Below are positions 21,357-31,300 of a stretch of 32,386 nt of DNA, one piece after another. The position numbers and the translations under genes are program-made. How positions within the stretch are numbered: position 1 is the first letter of the stretch; each line of letters begins with the position of its first letter. Source of the stretch: Nodosilinea sp. LEGE 07298 (lineage in GTDB: Bacteria; Cyanobacteriota; Cyanobacteriia; Phormidesmidales; Phormidesmidaceae); NCBI RefSeq assembly GCF_015207265.1, contig NZ_JADEXE010000043.1, positions 1 through 32,386 of the forward strand. The letters are read 5' to 3'. The notes beneath the pieces were generated by a model. It was given only the letters and a program-made list of their open reading frames with translations, was not told where the DNA came from and ran no database searches.

Positions 21357-21839
21357 CTAGAACAAGCCTAGGGTCAACGATTCTTGAATGGGGAAGGTGG
21401 CACCAATACCCAACCATAGCGTTACGGCCGTGCCCAGCATAAACAGGGTGGTAGCCAACGGACGACGGAAGGGATTTTGGAACTTGTTGACGTTCTCAAT
21501 AAAGGGAATCAGCATTAGCCCCAGGGGAATGGCGGTCATTGCGCCAATACCCAGCAGCTTGCTCGGCACAATCCGCAGAATTTGGAAGGTGGGGTACAAA
21601 TACCACTCAGGCAAAATTTCGAGCGGGGTGGCAAAGGGATCAGCGGGCTCGCCTACCAGGGCAGGATCTAGCACAGCTAGCGCCACACAGCAGGCAATGG
21701 TACCCAGAATAACCACGGGGAAGATATAGAGCAGGTCGTTGGGCCAGGCGGGCTCGCCGTAGTAGTTGTGGCCCATGCCCTGCTTGAGCATTTCTCTTAA
21801 CTTAGGATCGCTTAGATCCGGTTTTTTAATGGTCGCCAT
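21357..21839 (-). CDS. petD: Cytochrome b6f complex subunit IV
   Basis: This 160-residue thylakoid membrane subunit corresponds to the C-terminal half of cytochrome b. It has three membrane helices (about 36-58, 95-115, 127-148). The lumenal PEWY motif (77-80, in [14 protein letters not shown]) shapes the plastoquinol oxidation site. Length equals the usual 160. ATG 21839 has a strong upstream AGGAGAAG. It follows petB by 150 nt on the same strand and ends at a clear terminator, so petB-petD form an operon as in other cyanobacteria. Confidence 0.98.
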   Translation of the reverse strand: MATIKKPDLSDPKLREMLKQGMGHNYYGEPAWPNDLLYIFPVVILGTIACCVALAVLDPALVGEPADPFATPLEILPEWYLYPTFQILRIVPSKLLGIGAMTAIPLGLMLIPFIENVNKFQNPFRRPLATTLFMLGTAVTLWLGIGATFPIQESLTLGLF

Positions 21840-21989
21840 CGAAAAACTTCTCCTGTTACAGCCAGTTGGGCCAGGCCCAAAGTTTAAATCATTCAGTTAG
21901 GGCAATCTGTACAGCTGAAACCAAACGTCATGCCCACAAGAGCTTTACAACACCGAAAGCTCAGAACCCTCAAATCACTCTCAAACCGC

Positions 21990-22658
21990 TTAGAGAGGGC
22001 CAGAGATACCCTGCTTACGAATCATCAGGAAGTGCAGCAGCATGAACACCGCGATCGCCCAAGGCAAAACAAAGGTGTGCAGGCTGTAGAAGCGGGTTAG
22101 GGTAGATTGCCCAACGGCCTCGCCGCCGCGCATCAGTTCGACGACGGTAGAGCCCACCACAGGAATAGCACCGGGTACCCCAGACACAATTTTCACGGCC
22201 CAGTAGCCCACCTGATCCCAGGGGAGGGAGTAGCCGGTAACGCCGAAGGTAACGGTAATTACGGCCAGCACGACGCCAGTAATCCAGGTCAGCTCGCGGG
22301 GCTTTTTGAAGCCGCCGGTGAGATAAACCCGAAACACGTGGAGAATCATCATCAGCACCATCATGCTGGCCGACCAGCGGTGGATAGACCGAATCAGCCA
22401 GCCGAAGTTGACGTCGGTCATCAGGTACTGCACAGAACTGAATGCTTCAGTGACCGTAGGCTTGTAGTAAAAGGTCATCGCAAACCCAGTGGCGAACTGG
22501 ATCAGGAAGCAGGTCAGGGTAATGCCACCCAGGCAATAGAAAATATTGACGTGGGGCGGCACGTACTTGCTAGAGATGTCGTCAGCCAAAGCCTGAATCT
22601 CTAGCCGCTCGTTAAACCACTGGAAGGTCTTAGAGTCAGTAACTTGCTTGGTAAACAT
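21990..22658 (-). CDS. petB: Cytochrome b6
   Basis: This 222-residue core subunit of the cytochrome b6f complex carries out quinol oxidation and electron transfer across the thylakoid membrane. The four bis-histidine heme ligands are present: H93 and H107 ([16 protein letters not shown]), and H194 and H209 ([17 protein letters not shown]). Cys42 in NIFYCLGG is the covalent attachment site of heme c(n), the equivalent of plant Cys35 shifted by a 7-residue N-terminal extension common in cyanobacteria. There are four membrane helices. Its promoter should be in the AT-rich DNA just upstream (22680-22760). It is divergent from ctpA. Confidence 0.98.
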   Translation of the reverse strand: MFTKQVTDSKTFQWFNERLEIQALADDISSKYVPPHVNIFYCLGGITLTCFLIQFATGFAMTFYYKPTVTEAFSSVQYLMTDVNFGWLIRSIHRWSASMMVLMMILHVFRVYLTGGFKKPRELTWITGVVLAVITVTFGVTGYSLPWDQVGYWAVKIVSGVPGAIPVVGSTVVELMRGGEAVGQSTLTRFYSLHTFVLPWAIAVFMLLHFLMIRKQGISGPL

Positions 22659-23307
22659 GAAGCGGGTAACTCTCGAGTAACTCTATATATCAATAAATGC
22701 CGTCAATGAAAAATGTAACATAGCTGTAATGGCTACGCTAAATCCTCTGATATAAATTCTAAGCCCTGGGAGGCGTTCTGCTATCTTCGCCAACCGCAGG
22801 GCAGGAGGAAATCGGGGCTTTAGGGCAGAAATTCGGCCTCAGTCCTCTCAATGAACGAATGAGGGGCGAATGAGAAAACCTGTCCAGCTCGAAATATTTC
22901 GTTACAATTCACGCCTGGGGCGTCGGTAGCCACAAATACTGTCGCTGGTGAGTCATTCTCCTGGCCGAAGCGTTGAGGTGCTGGGCGGGGACTGGTTTGC
23001 TGGGCAGATGGCATGGCCGACAAGGGCAGAGTTGGTTGACCTCAGCCCCACACTGAAGAGGGTTAGGCGCAATTCGCCAAAAATAGTCACAATAAACTAA
23101 TGTGAAGCCGATGCCGAATGGCTATGGATATCGCCCATTCTTAAAGCCAAGCGATTTGGGTCAAGTCGATTCGGGCGAGGCTCCTTTGGGGCGTTTAGCT
23201 CTTCCAAGGGTAATAATTGAAGATTATTGCCCTAGATCGTCTGCCCCTGGCGCGATCGCATCCTCCGCTCCGCCCATTCCACCACCGCCTGCTTTTGCTC
23301 TGTATCT
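22659..23307. other. 649-nt intergenic region between petB and ctpA
   Basis: No coding frame here is convincing: a 67-codon minus frame (22820-23023) and a 69-codon plus frame (23102-23311) have no recognisable features. The petB-proximal part (about 22680-22760) is AT-rich with TATATAT and probably carries the petB promoter. A 12-nt palindrome CGAAATATTTCG lies at 22890-22901, and a 10-bp hairpin at 23208-23232. Otherwise I see nothing that I can support. Confidence 0.5.
23208..23232. other. Hairpin in the ctpA leader
   Basis: GGGTAATAAT pairs with ATTATTGCCC (one wobble, 5-nt loop) 76 nt before the ctpA start codon. There is no T-run after it. It could be part of the ctpA 5' untranslated region. 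Confidence 0.45.
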
Positions 23308-24552
23308 ATGATCAGACTCCTGTTGCGTCTCAGTATTCTCTGCCTGTGTCTGGTTGGACTAGCCGTTGGTGGAGTGTCAGCGGGGCCGGCGATGGCCCTC
23401 ACCAACGAGCAAAACCTGGTGGCGGAGGTGTGGCGCATCGTCAACCGTGCCTACGTCGACGAGACCTTCAATCACCAAAACTGGTGGTTTACCCGCCAGC
23501 GGGCGCTAGAGCGATCGCTGGCTAACCGGGCCGATACCTACCAGGCGATTCAAGACATGCTGGCTGGGCTAGAAGACCCTTACACCCGGCTATTGCCTCC
23601 CGCTCAGTACCGCAGCCTGCAAACCAGCACCGCTGGCGAACTGACCGGGGTAGGGCTACAAATTTCTAAAGATGAGCACCCCGGCTGGCTGCGGGTAATT
23701 GCCCCGATTGAAGGGTCGCCCGCCGAGCAGGCGGGTATTCAGCCCCAGGATATGGTGCTTGAAATTGACGGTACAGCCACCACTGACTTAACCCTAGACG
23801 AGGCCGCCGCTCGGATGCGAGGTCGTCAGGGTACGACGGTTACCCTCCAGCTGCGCCGCCCCGATGAAGCCACCGCTCGTCAGGTATCGCTGACCCGCGA
23901 CGTGATTACGCTCAACCCTGTGGTGGCAGCGCTCAAAACCACGCCAGCAGGCCAGCGAGTAGGTTACCTGCGGCTAAGCCAGTTCAACGGCAATGCGGTG
24001 GAGAAGCTAGCGGGGGCTATTCGCGAGTTGGCCGATCAGGGGGCAGAGGGGTACCTGCTAGATCTGCGCAATAATCCCGGCGGCTTGCTGCAGGCCGGAA
24101 TCGAGATTGCTCGGCTGTGGCTACCCCAGGGCACGATTGTTTACACCGTCAACCGCCAGGGCATTTTAGACAGCTTTGAGGCCTTTGGTCAGGCGATTAC
24201 CGACGCGCCCCTGGTAGTGCTAGTCAACGAGGGCACCGCCAGTGCCAGCGAAATTTTGGCCGGGGCACTGCAAGACAATGGCCGGGCTAACCTGGTGGGC
24301 AGCATCACCTTTGGTAAAGGGCTGATTCAGTCGCTGTTTGACCTGTCGGATGGGGCGGGGCTGGCGGTAACGGTGGCCAAATATGAAACGCCGTCCCACC
24401 ACGATATTAATAAACTGGGCATTACCCCCGATCGCATTGTGGCAACGGTGCCCCTCAACCGCGACACTGTTGCCACCGAGGCCGACCCCCAGTACCAGGC
24501 GGCCCTGGAGATGCTGAGCCAAGCCGCTACGGTGGTCGCCAGTGCTCCCTAA
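23308..24552 (+). CDS. ctpA: C-terminal processing peptidase CtpA
   Basis: This 414-residue serine protease acts on the lumenal side of the thylakoid. By homology it trims the C-terminal extension of the photosystem II D1 precursor so the manganese cluster can assemble. A signal peptide covers about residues 1-30. A PDZ domain (about 105-190) lies within a tail-specific protease domain. The catalytic dyad is S312 (NEGTASASEI) and K337 (TFGKGLIQS), spaced 25 residues as in algal D1 protease. YLLDLRNNPGGLL is also conserved. Cyanobacteria have several Ctp paralogues, so D1 processing is likely but not proven. It is divergent from petBD and overlaps the next gene by 11 nt. Confidence 0.93.
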   Translation: MIRLLLRLSILCLCLVGLAVGGVSAGPAMALTNEQNLVAEVWRIVNRAYVDETFNHQNWWFTRQRALERSLANRADTYQAIQDMLAGLEDPYTRLLPPAQYRSLQTSTAGELTGVGLQISKDEHPGWLRVIAPIEGSPAEQAGIQPQDMVLEIDGTATTDLTLDEAAARMRGRQGTTVTLQLRRPDEATARQVSLTRDVITLNPVVAALKTTPAGQRVGYLRLSQFNGNAVEKLAGAIRELADQGAEGYLLDLRNNPGGLLQAGIEIARLWLPQGTIVYTVNRQGILDSFEAFGQAITDAPLVVLVNEGTASASEILAGALQDNGRANLVGSITFGKGLIQSLFDLSDGAGLAVTVAKYETPSHHDINKLGITPDRIVATVPLNRDTVATEADPQYQAALEMLSQAATVVASAP

Positions 24553-25858
24553 CCCGACCTCTCCTAGCGCTGTAGAACCCAAGGCCAGTCGCTCGTACCA
24601 CGACCCTCTCCACGGCGCGATTACCCTGCACGCCAGTGACCCCGACGAGGCGCTGCTGACTCAGCTGATCGATACGCCATCCTTTCAGCGGCTGCGGCGA
24701 ATTCGCCAGCTTGGCCCGGCCAGCCTCACCTTTCACGGGGCCGAAAGCTCGCGCTTTACCCACTCGCTGGGGGTGATGGCGATCGCCCGTCGTGCCTTTG
24801 ACCAAATTCAGCGCCGCTACCCCGAGCTGGCCCCCTACCGGGCCACGGTGCTGGTGGCGGCCCTGCTCCACGACATTGGCCATGGCCCCTTTAGCCACAC
24901 TGCCGAAGAGGTGTTTGGCCTTCAGCACGAGCACTGGACCCGCCGCATTATCCGCGAGCTGCCGGAGATTTACGACGCCTTGGAGGCGCATTCTGAAGGA
25001 CTAGCTGAGGCGGTCGATCAGGTTTACACCCACGAGCATCCCGTTGCGCTGGTGTGGCAGCTGGTGTCGAGTCAGCTCGACTGCGATCGCCTCGACTACC
25101 TGCTGCGCGACAGCTACTTTACCGGGGCCAGCTATGGTCAGCTCGATTTAGACCGCATTCTAATGGCGCTGCGGTTTGAGCCCCAGAGCGGTCGGCTGGT
25201 GGTAGCCCATAAAGGATTGTCTGCGATCGAGCACTACCTGGTGGTGCGCCACTTTATGTACGTGCAGGTGTACAACCACCCCAAAAATATTGCCGTCACC
25301 TGGCTGCTAGAGCGGGCCTTCGAACGCGCTCGCTCCGACCTCCTGGTCGGTAAGCTGGAGGCCGACCCCACCGTCACCGCCTGGCTACTGGCCCCCGATC
25401 GCCCCCTGGCGCTGGATACTTACCTATCCGGTGACGACATTGTGTTTACCTATCATCTGCAGCGGTGGCGGCACAGCCCCGACCTGCTGCTGGCCGACCT
25501 GTGCCGCCGTTTCCTCGATCGCGACCTGCTCAAAACCCTGGAGGTCACCCGGCTGTCGGTAGAGCAGCAGAATGATCTTCTCGATACTGTGCGCACCCAT
25601 TTGGAGCAGCAGGGCTACAGCGGCGAGCACTACAGCGGTCTGCGCCGCAGCTGGAGCCGAGGCTACACCACCTATAACGAAGGCATTTGCCTGCACAGCG
25701 ACAACGCCTTTATTGACATTAAAGACCGCTCGCCGCTGGTGCAAACCCTTAGCCAGCCCATTGAGCGCATCTGGCTACTCTACCCGCGAGACATTCACCC
25801 CTGGTTACGGCAAACCTGGGCCGCCTACAATCTAAGTAGTGAATCTGAAATCAAGTAG
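24542..25858 (+). CDS. HD-domain phosphohydrolase (SAMHD1/dGTPase-like)
   Basis: This 438-residue protein has a complete HD metal site: H74 (RFTHSLGV), H110-D111 (ALLHDIGHGPFSHT) and D180 (SSQLDCDRLDYL). The opening DPLHGAI and RLRRIRQLG are typical of the YdhJ-like HD group related to SAMHD1 and bacterial dGTPases. A nucleotide triphosphohydrolase role is likely, with the substrate unknown. The C-terminal third is helical and less conserved. It starts at GTG 24542 inside the end of ctpA (11-nt overlap), and no ATG lies before the conserved part, so translation is probably coupled to ctpA. It converges on the membrane protein gene at 25883. Confidence 0.9.
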   Translation: MLPNPTSPSAVEPKASRSYHDPLHGAITLHASDPDEALLTQLIDTPSFQRLRRIRQLGPASLTFHGAESSRFTHSLGVMAIARRAFDQIQRRYPELAPYRATVLVAALLHDIGHGPFSHTAEEVFGLQHEHWTRRIIRELPEIYDALEAHSEGLAEAVDQVYTHEHPVALVWQLVSSQLDCDRLDYLLRDSYFTGASYGQLDLDRILMALRFEPQSGRLVVAHKGLSAIEHYLVVRHFMYVQVYNHPKNIAVTWLLERAFERARSDLLVGKLEADPTVTAWLLAPDRPLALDTYLSGDDIVFTYHLQRWRHSPDLLLADLCRRFLDRDLLKTLEVTRLSVEQQNDLLDTVRTHLEQQGYSGEHYSGLRRSWSRGYTTYNEGICLHSDNAFIDIKDRSPLVQTLSQPIERIWLLYPRDIHPWLRQTWAAYNLSSESEIK

Positions 25859-25882
25859 GGGCGGCAGAAAAGACATCGCCAA

Positions 25883-27073
25883 CTACGAGGACCTCTGTGG
25901 CACCAGCGGGGGCACCAGCTCAACTAACGCCAGCATTGTTAGGCTCAGAGGCCACACAAAATACTGCAAAAACAGTACCGAATTGAAGTAGAGAAATACC
26001 ATCATCACCAGGGCAGCAGAGGCCAAAATACTGATTGTTTCTCGCCAAAAGCTCAGGTAAATTAGCCCCACCAGCGACAACATCAGTAGCTTGGCTTTTA
26101 GACCGACCAGCCAGGGTAGATCTTGGGAAAGAATGACGTCTAGGGAAGGCGCACCGTCAATGTGCGAACTTCCTAGCCGGGTGGCCGAAAACATAATTGA
26201 TTTTAGAAATCCTTCGGCATTCCAAATTAAGAACGGCAATGACGTCAAAACCGGAACGCTCAGAATAATTAAAAGACCCCAGGCCACATCTTTGATGCGT
26301 TCATCTTTATCCCCGTTTATCCAGAGGTAGATCAGGTAAAGGGGCAGCAAAAAGATGGCAATTTGTTTGATTCCTAAAGAAACGCTAAACGCCAGCAGGG
26401 ATAGTCTTGGCCTTGCCTGCAGGAGGAACTGTCCCCTGAGAGGAGTCGTTGGCGGTTGCGGAGCGAGTGCTGGGCACTCAGCCACCCCAGAGGGGCTAAG
26501 GGACATCTCTGGTAGGCTTTGGCTTCGACTCTGCTCAGCCAGCGTAACGGCAGGGACGCTTGCCTGCAGGAGAATTAACGAGAGTAACAAAAAAAAGATG
26601 GCTGCAAATTCAAGATGGTGCACTCGCGTGATGTAAATACTCCAGCGACCCAGCAGGAGAATGGCGGCGGCGACAAAGCCAAACAGCCACAACCCCCGCC
26701 GGTAAAAAAAACTCAGCGTCAGCGCCACTATGCCTATGTGAAAAGAGAATGAAAGAGGCCGCCATAGATAAAGCCAGTCTAAAAAGTCTGGTAAGCCCAG
26801 TTTTTGAACTAGCGCCGAGAAGAGATAGGCTAGAGGAAAGTAGGTGGCGTACTTGTCGTTAGCCCGCATGTCGCTAGCTAAAACTCTGGCATAGGGATTT
26901 TCTCCGGCAATAATTCGCTTCCCTTCCAGCCAGATGTAGTAAATATCTTGACCCATCAAATCGCTTGCGGGTGTAAACCAGAAGCTAATGTGCATCAGCA
27001 GACCGGCAGCCGCCAAAAGCAGCAGTACTAGCCAATACCGTCTATTTAATCTGTGTTGTAGCACAGTAAACAT
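25883..27073 (-). CDS. Polytopic membrane protein, GT87/GT-C-like mannosyltransferase family
   Basis: This 396-residue protein has about nine hydrophobic helices (for example 13-30, 110-125, 128-145, 155-170, 224-250). An early loop after the first helix carries an aspartate-containing segment (GQDIYYIWLEGKRIIAGENPY). That pattern resembles DUF2029/GT87 polyprenyl-phosphate-dependent glycosyltransferases of the GT-C fold, so it may transfer a sugar on the outer face of the membrane; the call is tentative. Residues 172-220 are a Ser/Pro-rich block not expected in a tight membrane protein. They match a 147-nt insertion flanked by a 14-nt direct repeat (LLQA at 168-171 and 217-220). Without it the helices join smoothly. 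It may share a transcript with the upstream DUF1206 gene (25-nt gap). Confidence 0.7.
   Translation of the reverse strand: MFTVLQHRLNRRYWLVLLLLAAAGLLMHISFWFTPASDLMGQDIYYIWLEGKRIIAGENPYARVLASDMRANDKYATYFPLAYLFSALVQKLGLPDFLDWLYLWRPLSFSFHIGIVALTLSFFYRRGLWLFGFVAAAILLLGRWSIYITRVHHLEFAAIFFLLLSLILLQASVPAVTLAEQSRSQSLPEMSLSPSGVAECPALAPQPPTTPLRGQFLLQARPRLSLLAFSVSLGIKQIAIFLLPLYLIYLWINGDKDERIKDVAWGLLIILSVPVLTSLPFLIWNAEGFLKSIMFSATRLGSSHIDGAPSLDVILSQDLPWLVGLKAKLLMLSLVGLIYLSFWRETISILASAALVMMVFLYFNSVLFLQYFVWPLSLTMLALVELVPPLVPQRSS
26412..26572. repeat. 147-nt in-frame structured insertion with 14-nt direct repeats
   Basis: CTTGCCTGCAGGAG occurs at 26412-26425 and 26559-26572, exactly 147 nt (49 codons) apart. 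The DNA between them has an imperfect inverted repeat near its ends (CTGAGAGGAGTCGTTGGC and the reverse complement of GGCTTCGACTCTGCTCAG). It also holds internal hairpins, GAGTGC-TGG-GCACTC and CCCC-AGA-GGGG. CTGAGNGGAGTCG words belong to a palindromic repeat widespread in cyanobacteria. It adds 49 residues to the membrane protein without breaking the frame. Confidence 0.82.
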
Positions 27074-27098
27074 TTCCCTTATCTACAATCTGTAGAGT

Positions 27099-27992
27099 TT
27101 AGCTATGCTTAGCTCTAGTGGGAAGATTAACTGTTGGAAACTGGCGATAGCAGGCTGCAATAATCATATAGACGGCGTAGGCCAAAAAGCCTAATGCGAT
27201 CGCACCCAGCCAGTATTCGCCCAGAAATTCTTCATCTAGCTCGTCGAACACATTGCCCAGCCCACCAGCAGATTCATCATCAACTAGATAGGCGGCTTTG
27301 ACCAGGTAGGCCCCGATTAAAACGAAGCCGACCCCGCGAGCCGTAATGCCAACTTTGCCAATTACTATTGCCCATCGCCTGACGGGGCGATAGAGGTCAC
27401 GATTAAAGTCATTGATGTAGCCACCGGAGGCTGCCCCATAGATATAGAGACAACCCACGGCGACAACGCCCACACCCACGCCTACCAGCATCCATGGCCC
27501 CACTTCTTGCTCGAAGAGAACAGAGGCCAGATCTTCTATGGTGTCGTCAAAATCGACGGCTAAATTTAGGGCCAGTTTAGCCGCGCTTTGAGCAATGCCG
27601 AGATAGGTTATACCACTGACAACATAGCCGCAGCGCTGTAGCACCTGACGAATGCTCAAGTCCTCTGTATGCCCCGGGCCGATGATTGCCTGCATCAAAC
27701 GCCACACCACATAGCCCAGCAGTCCAAACGCCAGCAGCCCTAGCTCTGCGCTTCCTAGAGGCCAGCTGTCTAGATTGGCGAGCACCGCCTCGCTACCCGC
27801 AACGATGGGCTGGTCGCGAATGATATCGTTGATAGCCAATAAACCGATCAGGCCATAGAATATGCCCTTGGCTGCGTGGCCCAAACGCATGTACCACCGT
27901 ACCCAAGACCATTTGAAAATTTTAAGGAGCTGCCGCTGTGCTAAACGAACTAAGCCCTGTAAAAGCTTCAGTATCAGCTTGACCTTACCCAT
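27099..27992 (-). CDS. DUF1206 membrane protein
   Basis: From ATG 27992 this is a 297-residue protein with six hydrophobic helices arranged as three tandem two-helix DUF1206 units. Each unit carries an RxGxxxxGxxYxxxG-like opening: MRLGHAAKGIFYGLIG, QRCGYVVSGITYLGIA and GKVGITARGVGFVLIGAYL. Charged acidic loops separate the helices. The function is unknown; it is an integral membrane protein. The frame stays open upstream to 28205, adding 71 basic, non-hydrophobic residues with no similarity to the family. I prefer 27992, though neither start has a clear ribosome site. It lies 25 nt before the GT-C-like gene on the same strand and is divergent from dnaE. Confidence 0.85.
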   Translation of the reverse strand: MGKVKLILKLLQGLVRLAQRQLLKIFKWSWVRWYMRLGHAAKGIFYGLIGLLAINDIIRDQPIVAGSEAVLANLDSWPLGSAELGLLAFGLLGYVVWRLMQAIIGPGHTEDLSIRQVLQRCGYVVSGITYLGIAQSAAKLALNLAVDFDDTIEDLASVLFEQEVGPWMLVGVGVGVVAVGCLYIYGAASGGYINDFNRDLYRPVRRWAIVIGKVGITARGVGFVLIGAYLVKAAYLVDDESAGGLGNVFDELDEEFLGEYWLGAIALGFLAYAVYMIIAACYRQFPTVNLPTRAKHS

Positions 27993-28391
27993 TGAAGCGC
28001 TATGCCAGCCAAACCATACTAGTCCTATGGCCTGCCGATGGAATCGTTTGCTAGTCTTCCTATTCAAATAGACTCTCGGGGTAAATTTATCTACCCAGCT
28101 GTAGACTTGGGCTTCGCGCAGGAAGCTTTTATTGTAGGTGTGTCGCTGTCCAGCGTGACGTACTGAAACCAAACCCCATGTGACCAGGTGGTTTGGTTGG
28201 TGCATTGGCCAGTCGCCTTATGGGCAAGCACTCTACATGTGGCGGTTTAGATTTATATATTTCCTCAAATTCGCTAGATGTAGTTCTATAAATCAGCTAA
28301 CCTTAGGAGCAGCCTGGCTGCCTTTTGGTTGAAGCCGTCTGACCCGCAGGTTGCTGATCACAGTAAAATTGTACTATTGTATCGCGGCGCT

Positions 28392-31300
28392 ATGTCCTTT
28401 GTTGGTCTCCACATCCACAGTGCCTATAGCCTGCTCGATGGGGCTAGTCAGCTGCCCCAGCTGGTGGAGCGGGCCAAGGAGCTGGGTATGCCCGCGATCG
28501 CGCTCACTGACCATGGGGTGATGTATGGCGCGATCGAGCTGATCAAGGTCTGCAAAGGGGCCGGGATTAAGCCGATCATCGGCAACGAAATGTACCTGAT
28601 CAACGGCGATATTTCGCAGCAGCAGCGTCGCCCCCGCTACCACCAGGTGGTGCTGGCCAAAAATACCCAGGGCTACAAAAACCTGGTCAAGCTCACCACC
28701 GTCTCCCACCTGCAGGGGGTCCAGGGCAAGGGCATTTTTTCACGCCCCTGCATCAACAAAGACCTGTTGGAGCAGTACCACGAGGGGCTAATCGTTACCA
28801 GCGCCTGCCTCGGCGGCGAAGTGCCCCAGGCGATTTTGCAGAAGCGGCCCGATGTGGCCCGCAAGGTGGCCCAGTGGTACAAAGACCTGTTTGGCGACGA
28901 CTACTACCTCGAAATTCAGGATCACGGCTCCCCTGAAGACCGGGTAGTGAACGTGGAAATTCTCAAGATCGCCCAAGAACTCGATATCAAGGTGATCTGC
29001 ACCAACGACTCCCACTATATTTCCTGCAACGATGTGGAGGCCCACGACGCGCTGCTCTGCATTCAGACCGGCAAGCTGCTGACCGAAGACAAGCGGCTGC
29101 GCTACAGCGGCACCGAGTACGTCAAGTCTGCCGACGAGATGCGGCAGCTGTTTCGCGATCATATTTCTGAAGCGGTGATCGAAGAAGCGATCGCCAACAC
29201 CCTGGAAGTCGCCGACAAAATCGAAGAGTACACCGGCATCCTCGGTCAGTCGCGCATTCCCGACTTCCCCATCCCCGCTGAGTTCAACGAAGATGCTGGG
29301 GCCTACATGGGGCACGTAGCCCGCGAAGGGCTGGTGAAACGGATGAAGTCAGCCAGCTATGACGAGATTAGCCAGGAGTACCGCGATCGCCTCGAATACG
29401 AAATCGAGATGATGATTCAGATGGGCTTCCCCACCTACTTTTTGGTGGTGTGGGACTACATTCGTTTCGCCCGCGACAACAACATTCCGGTCGGTCCCGG
29501 TCGCGGCTCGGCAGCAGGTTCCCTGGTAGCCTACGCCATGGAAATCACCAATATCGACCCCATTCACCACGGGTTGCTGTTCGAGCGGTTCCTCAACCCC
29601 GAGCGTAAGTCAATGCCCGATATTGACACCGACTTCTGCATCGATCGCCGCGACGAGGTGATCAAATACGTCACCCGCCGCTACGGCGAAGAGCGCGTCG
29701 CTCAGATCATCACCTTTAACCGCATGACCTCTAAGGCGGTGCTCAAAGACGTAGCGCGGGTGCTCGATATCCCCTATGCCGAGTCGGATCGGATGGCGAA
29801 GCTGATTCCGGTGGCGCGGGGCAAACCCACCAAGCTCAAGGTGATGATCTCCGATGACACCCCTGCCCCCGAGTTCAAAGAAAAGTACGAGAACGATCCT
29901 CAAACCCGCCGCTGGCTCGACATGGCCCTGCGGATTGAGGGCACCAACAAAACCTTCGGCATGCACGCCGCCGGAGTGGTGATTTCCAAAGACCCCCTCG
30001 ACGAAATTGTGCCCTTGCAGCGCAACAACGACGGCCAGGTAATCACCCAGTACTACATGGAAGATGTGGAAGCCCTGGGCCTGCTAAAAATGGACTTTTT
30101 GGGCCTGCGCAACCTAACTATGATCCAAAAAACGCTGGATCTGGTCGAAGCTACCCACGGCATCAAAATTGATCCCGACGACCTGCCTATGGATGACCCC
30201 GCCACCTTTAAGCTGCTGGAGCGCGGCGACCTGGGCGGCGTCTTTCAGCTTGAGTCTTCCGGTATGCGCCAGATCGTGAAAGACCTCAAGCCCTCTGGTT
30301 TAGAGGATATTTCGTCAGTTCTGGCCCTCTACCGACCGGGACCGCTAGATGCCGGACTAATTCCCAAATTCATTAACCGCAAACACGGGCGCGAAAAAAT
30401 CGACTTCGCCCACGAAATTCTGGAGCCGATTCTGAGCGAAACCTACGGCATCATGGTCTATCAGGAGCAGATTATGAAAATCGCTCAGGATATGGCGGGC
30501 TACTCCCTGGGGCAGGCCGACCTACTGCGGCGGGCCATGGGTAAAAAGAAAGTCTCGGAAATGCTAAAGCACCAGGGTAACTTTGTCAGCGGCGCGGTAG
30601 AGCGGGGCCTGGCGAAGAAGGTGGCCGAAGAACTCTGGGAGCAGATGGTGAAGTTCGCCGAATACTGCTTCAACAAGTCGCACTCTACCGCCTACGGGTT
30701 TGTCACCTTTCAGACCGCGTACCTGAAGGCCAACTACCCGGTGGAGTACATGGCGGCGCTGCTGACCTCCAACAGCGGCGACCAGGACAAGGTACAGATG
30801 CACATCGGCAACTGCATTGCCATGGGCATTGAGGTGCTGCCGCCCGATGTCAACCGATCGCTGGTCGATTTTACCCCCGAGGGCAAGAGCATTTTGTTTG
30901 GCCTCTCAGCGGTGCGCAACGTGGGCCTGGGGGCGATCGAGTGCATTCTCAAGAACCGGGAGGAGGAGGGGCCATTTAAGTCGCTACCAGAACTGTGCGA
31001 TCGAGTCGATCTGCACTCGGTTAACCGCCGCGCCCTAGAATCGCTGATTCTGGCCGGTGCTTTGGATAAACTTGACCCCAACCGCAACCAGCTCATGCAG
31101 GATCTGGAGCTGGTGATCGACTGGGCGCAAGGCCGCGCTAAGGATCGCGAGATCGGCCAGGGCAATCTATTCGACATGATGCTGGGCGGCGACGATACCC
31201 AGGCCGCATCCCCAGCTAGCGGCTACGAAACTGCTCCTAAAGCGCCCCTAGTTGCCGACTTTGAGGCCCAGGATAAACTGCGGCAGGAGAAAGAACTGCT

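Noticed and set aside
22820-23023. 67-codon minus frame between petB and ctpA
   Set aside because: No recognisable domain, low-complexity Pro/Gln start and no clear ribosome site; a chance frame is more likely.
23102-23311. 69-codon plus frame just before ctpA
   Set aside because: Proline-rich end and no motif, and it overlaps the ctpA start; probably the ctpA leader.
30650-30690. Split or inserted intein in dnaE
   Set aside because: The sequence reads straight through [11 protein letters not shown] with no intein motifs.
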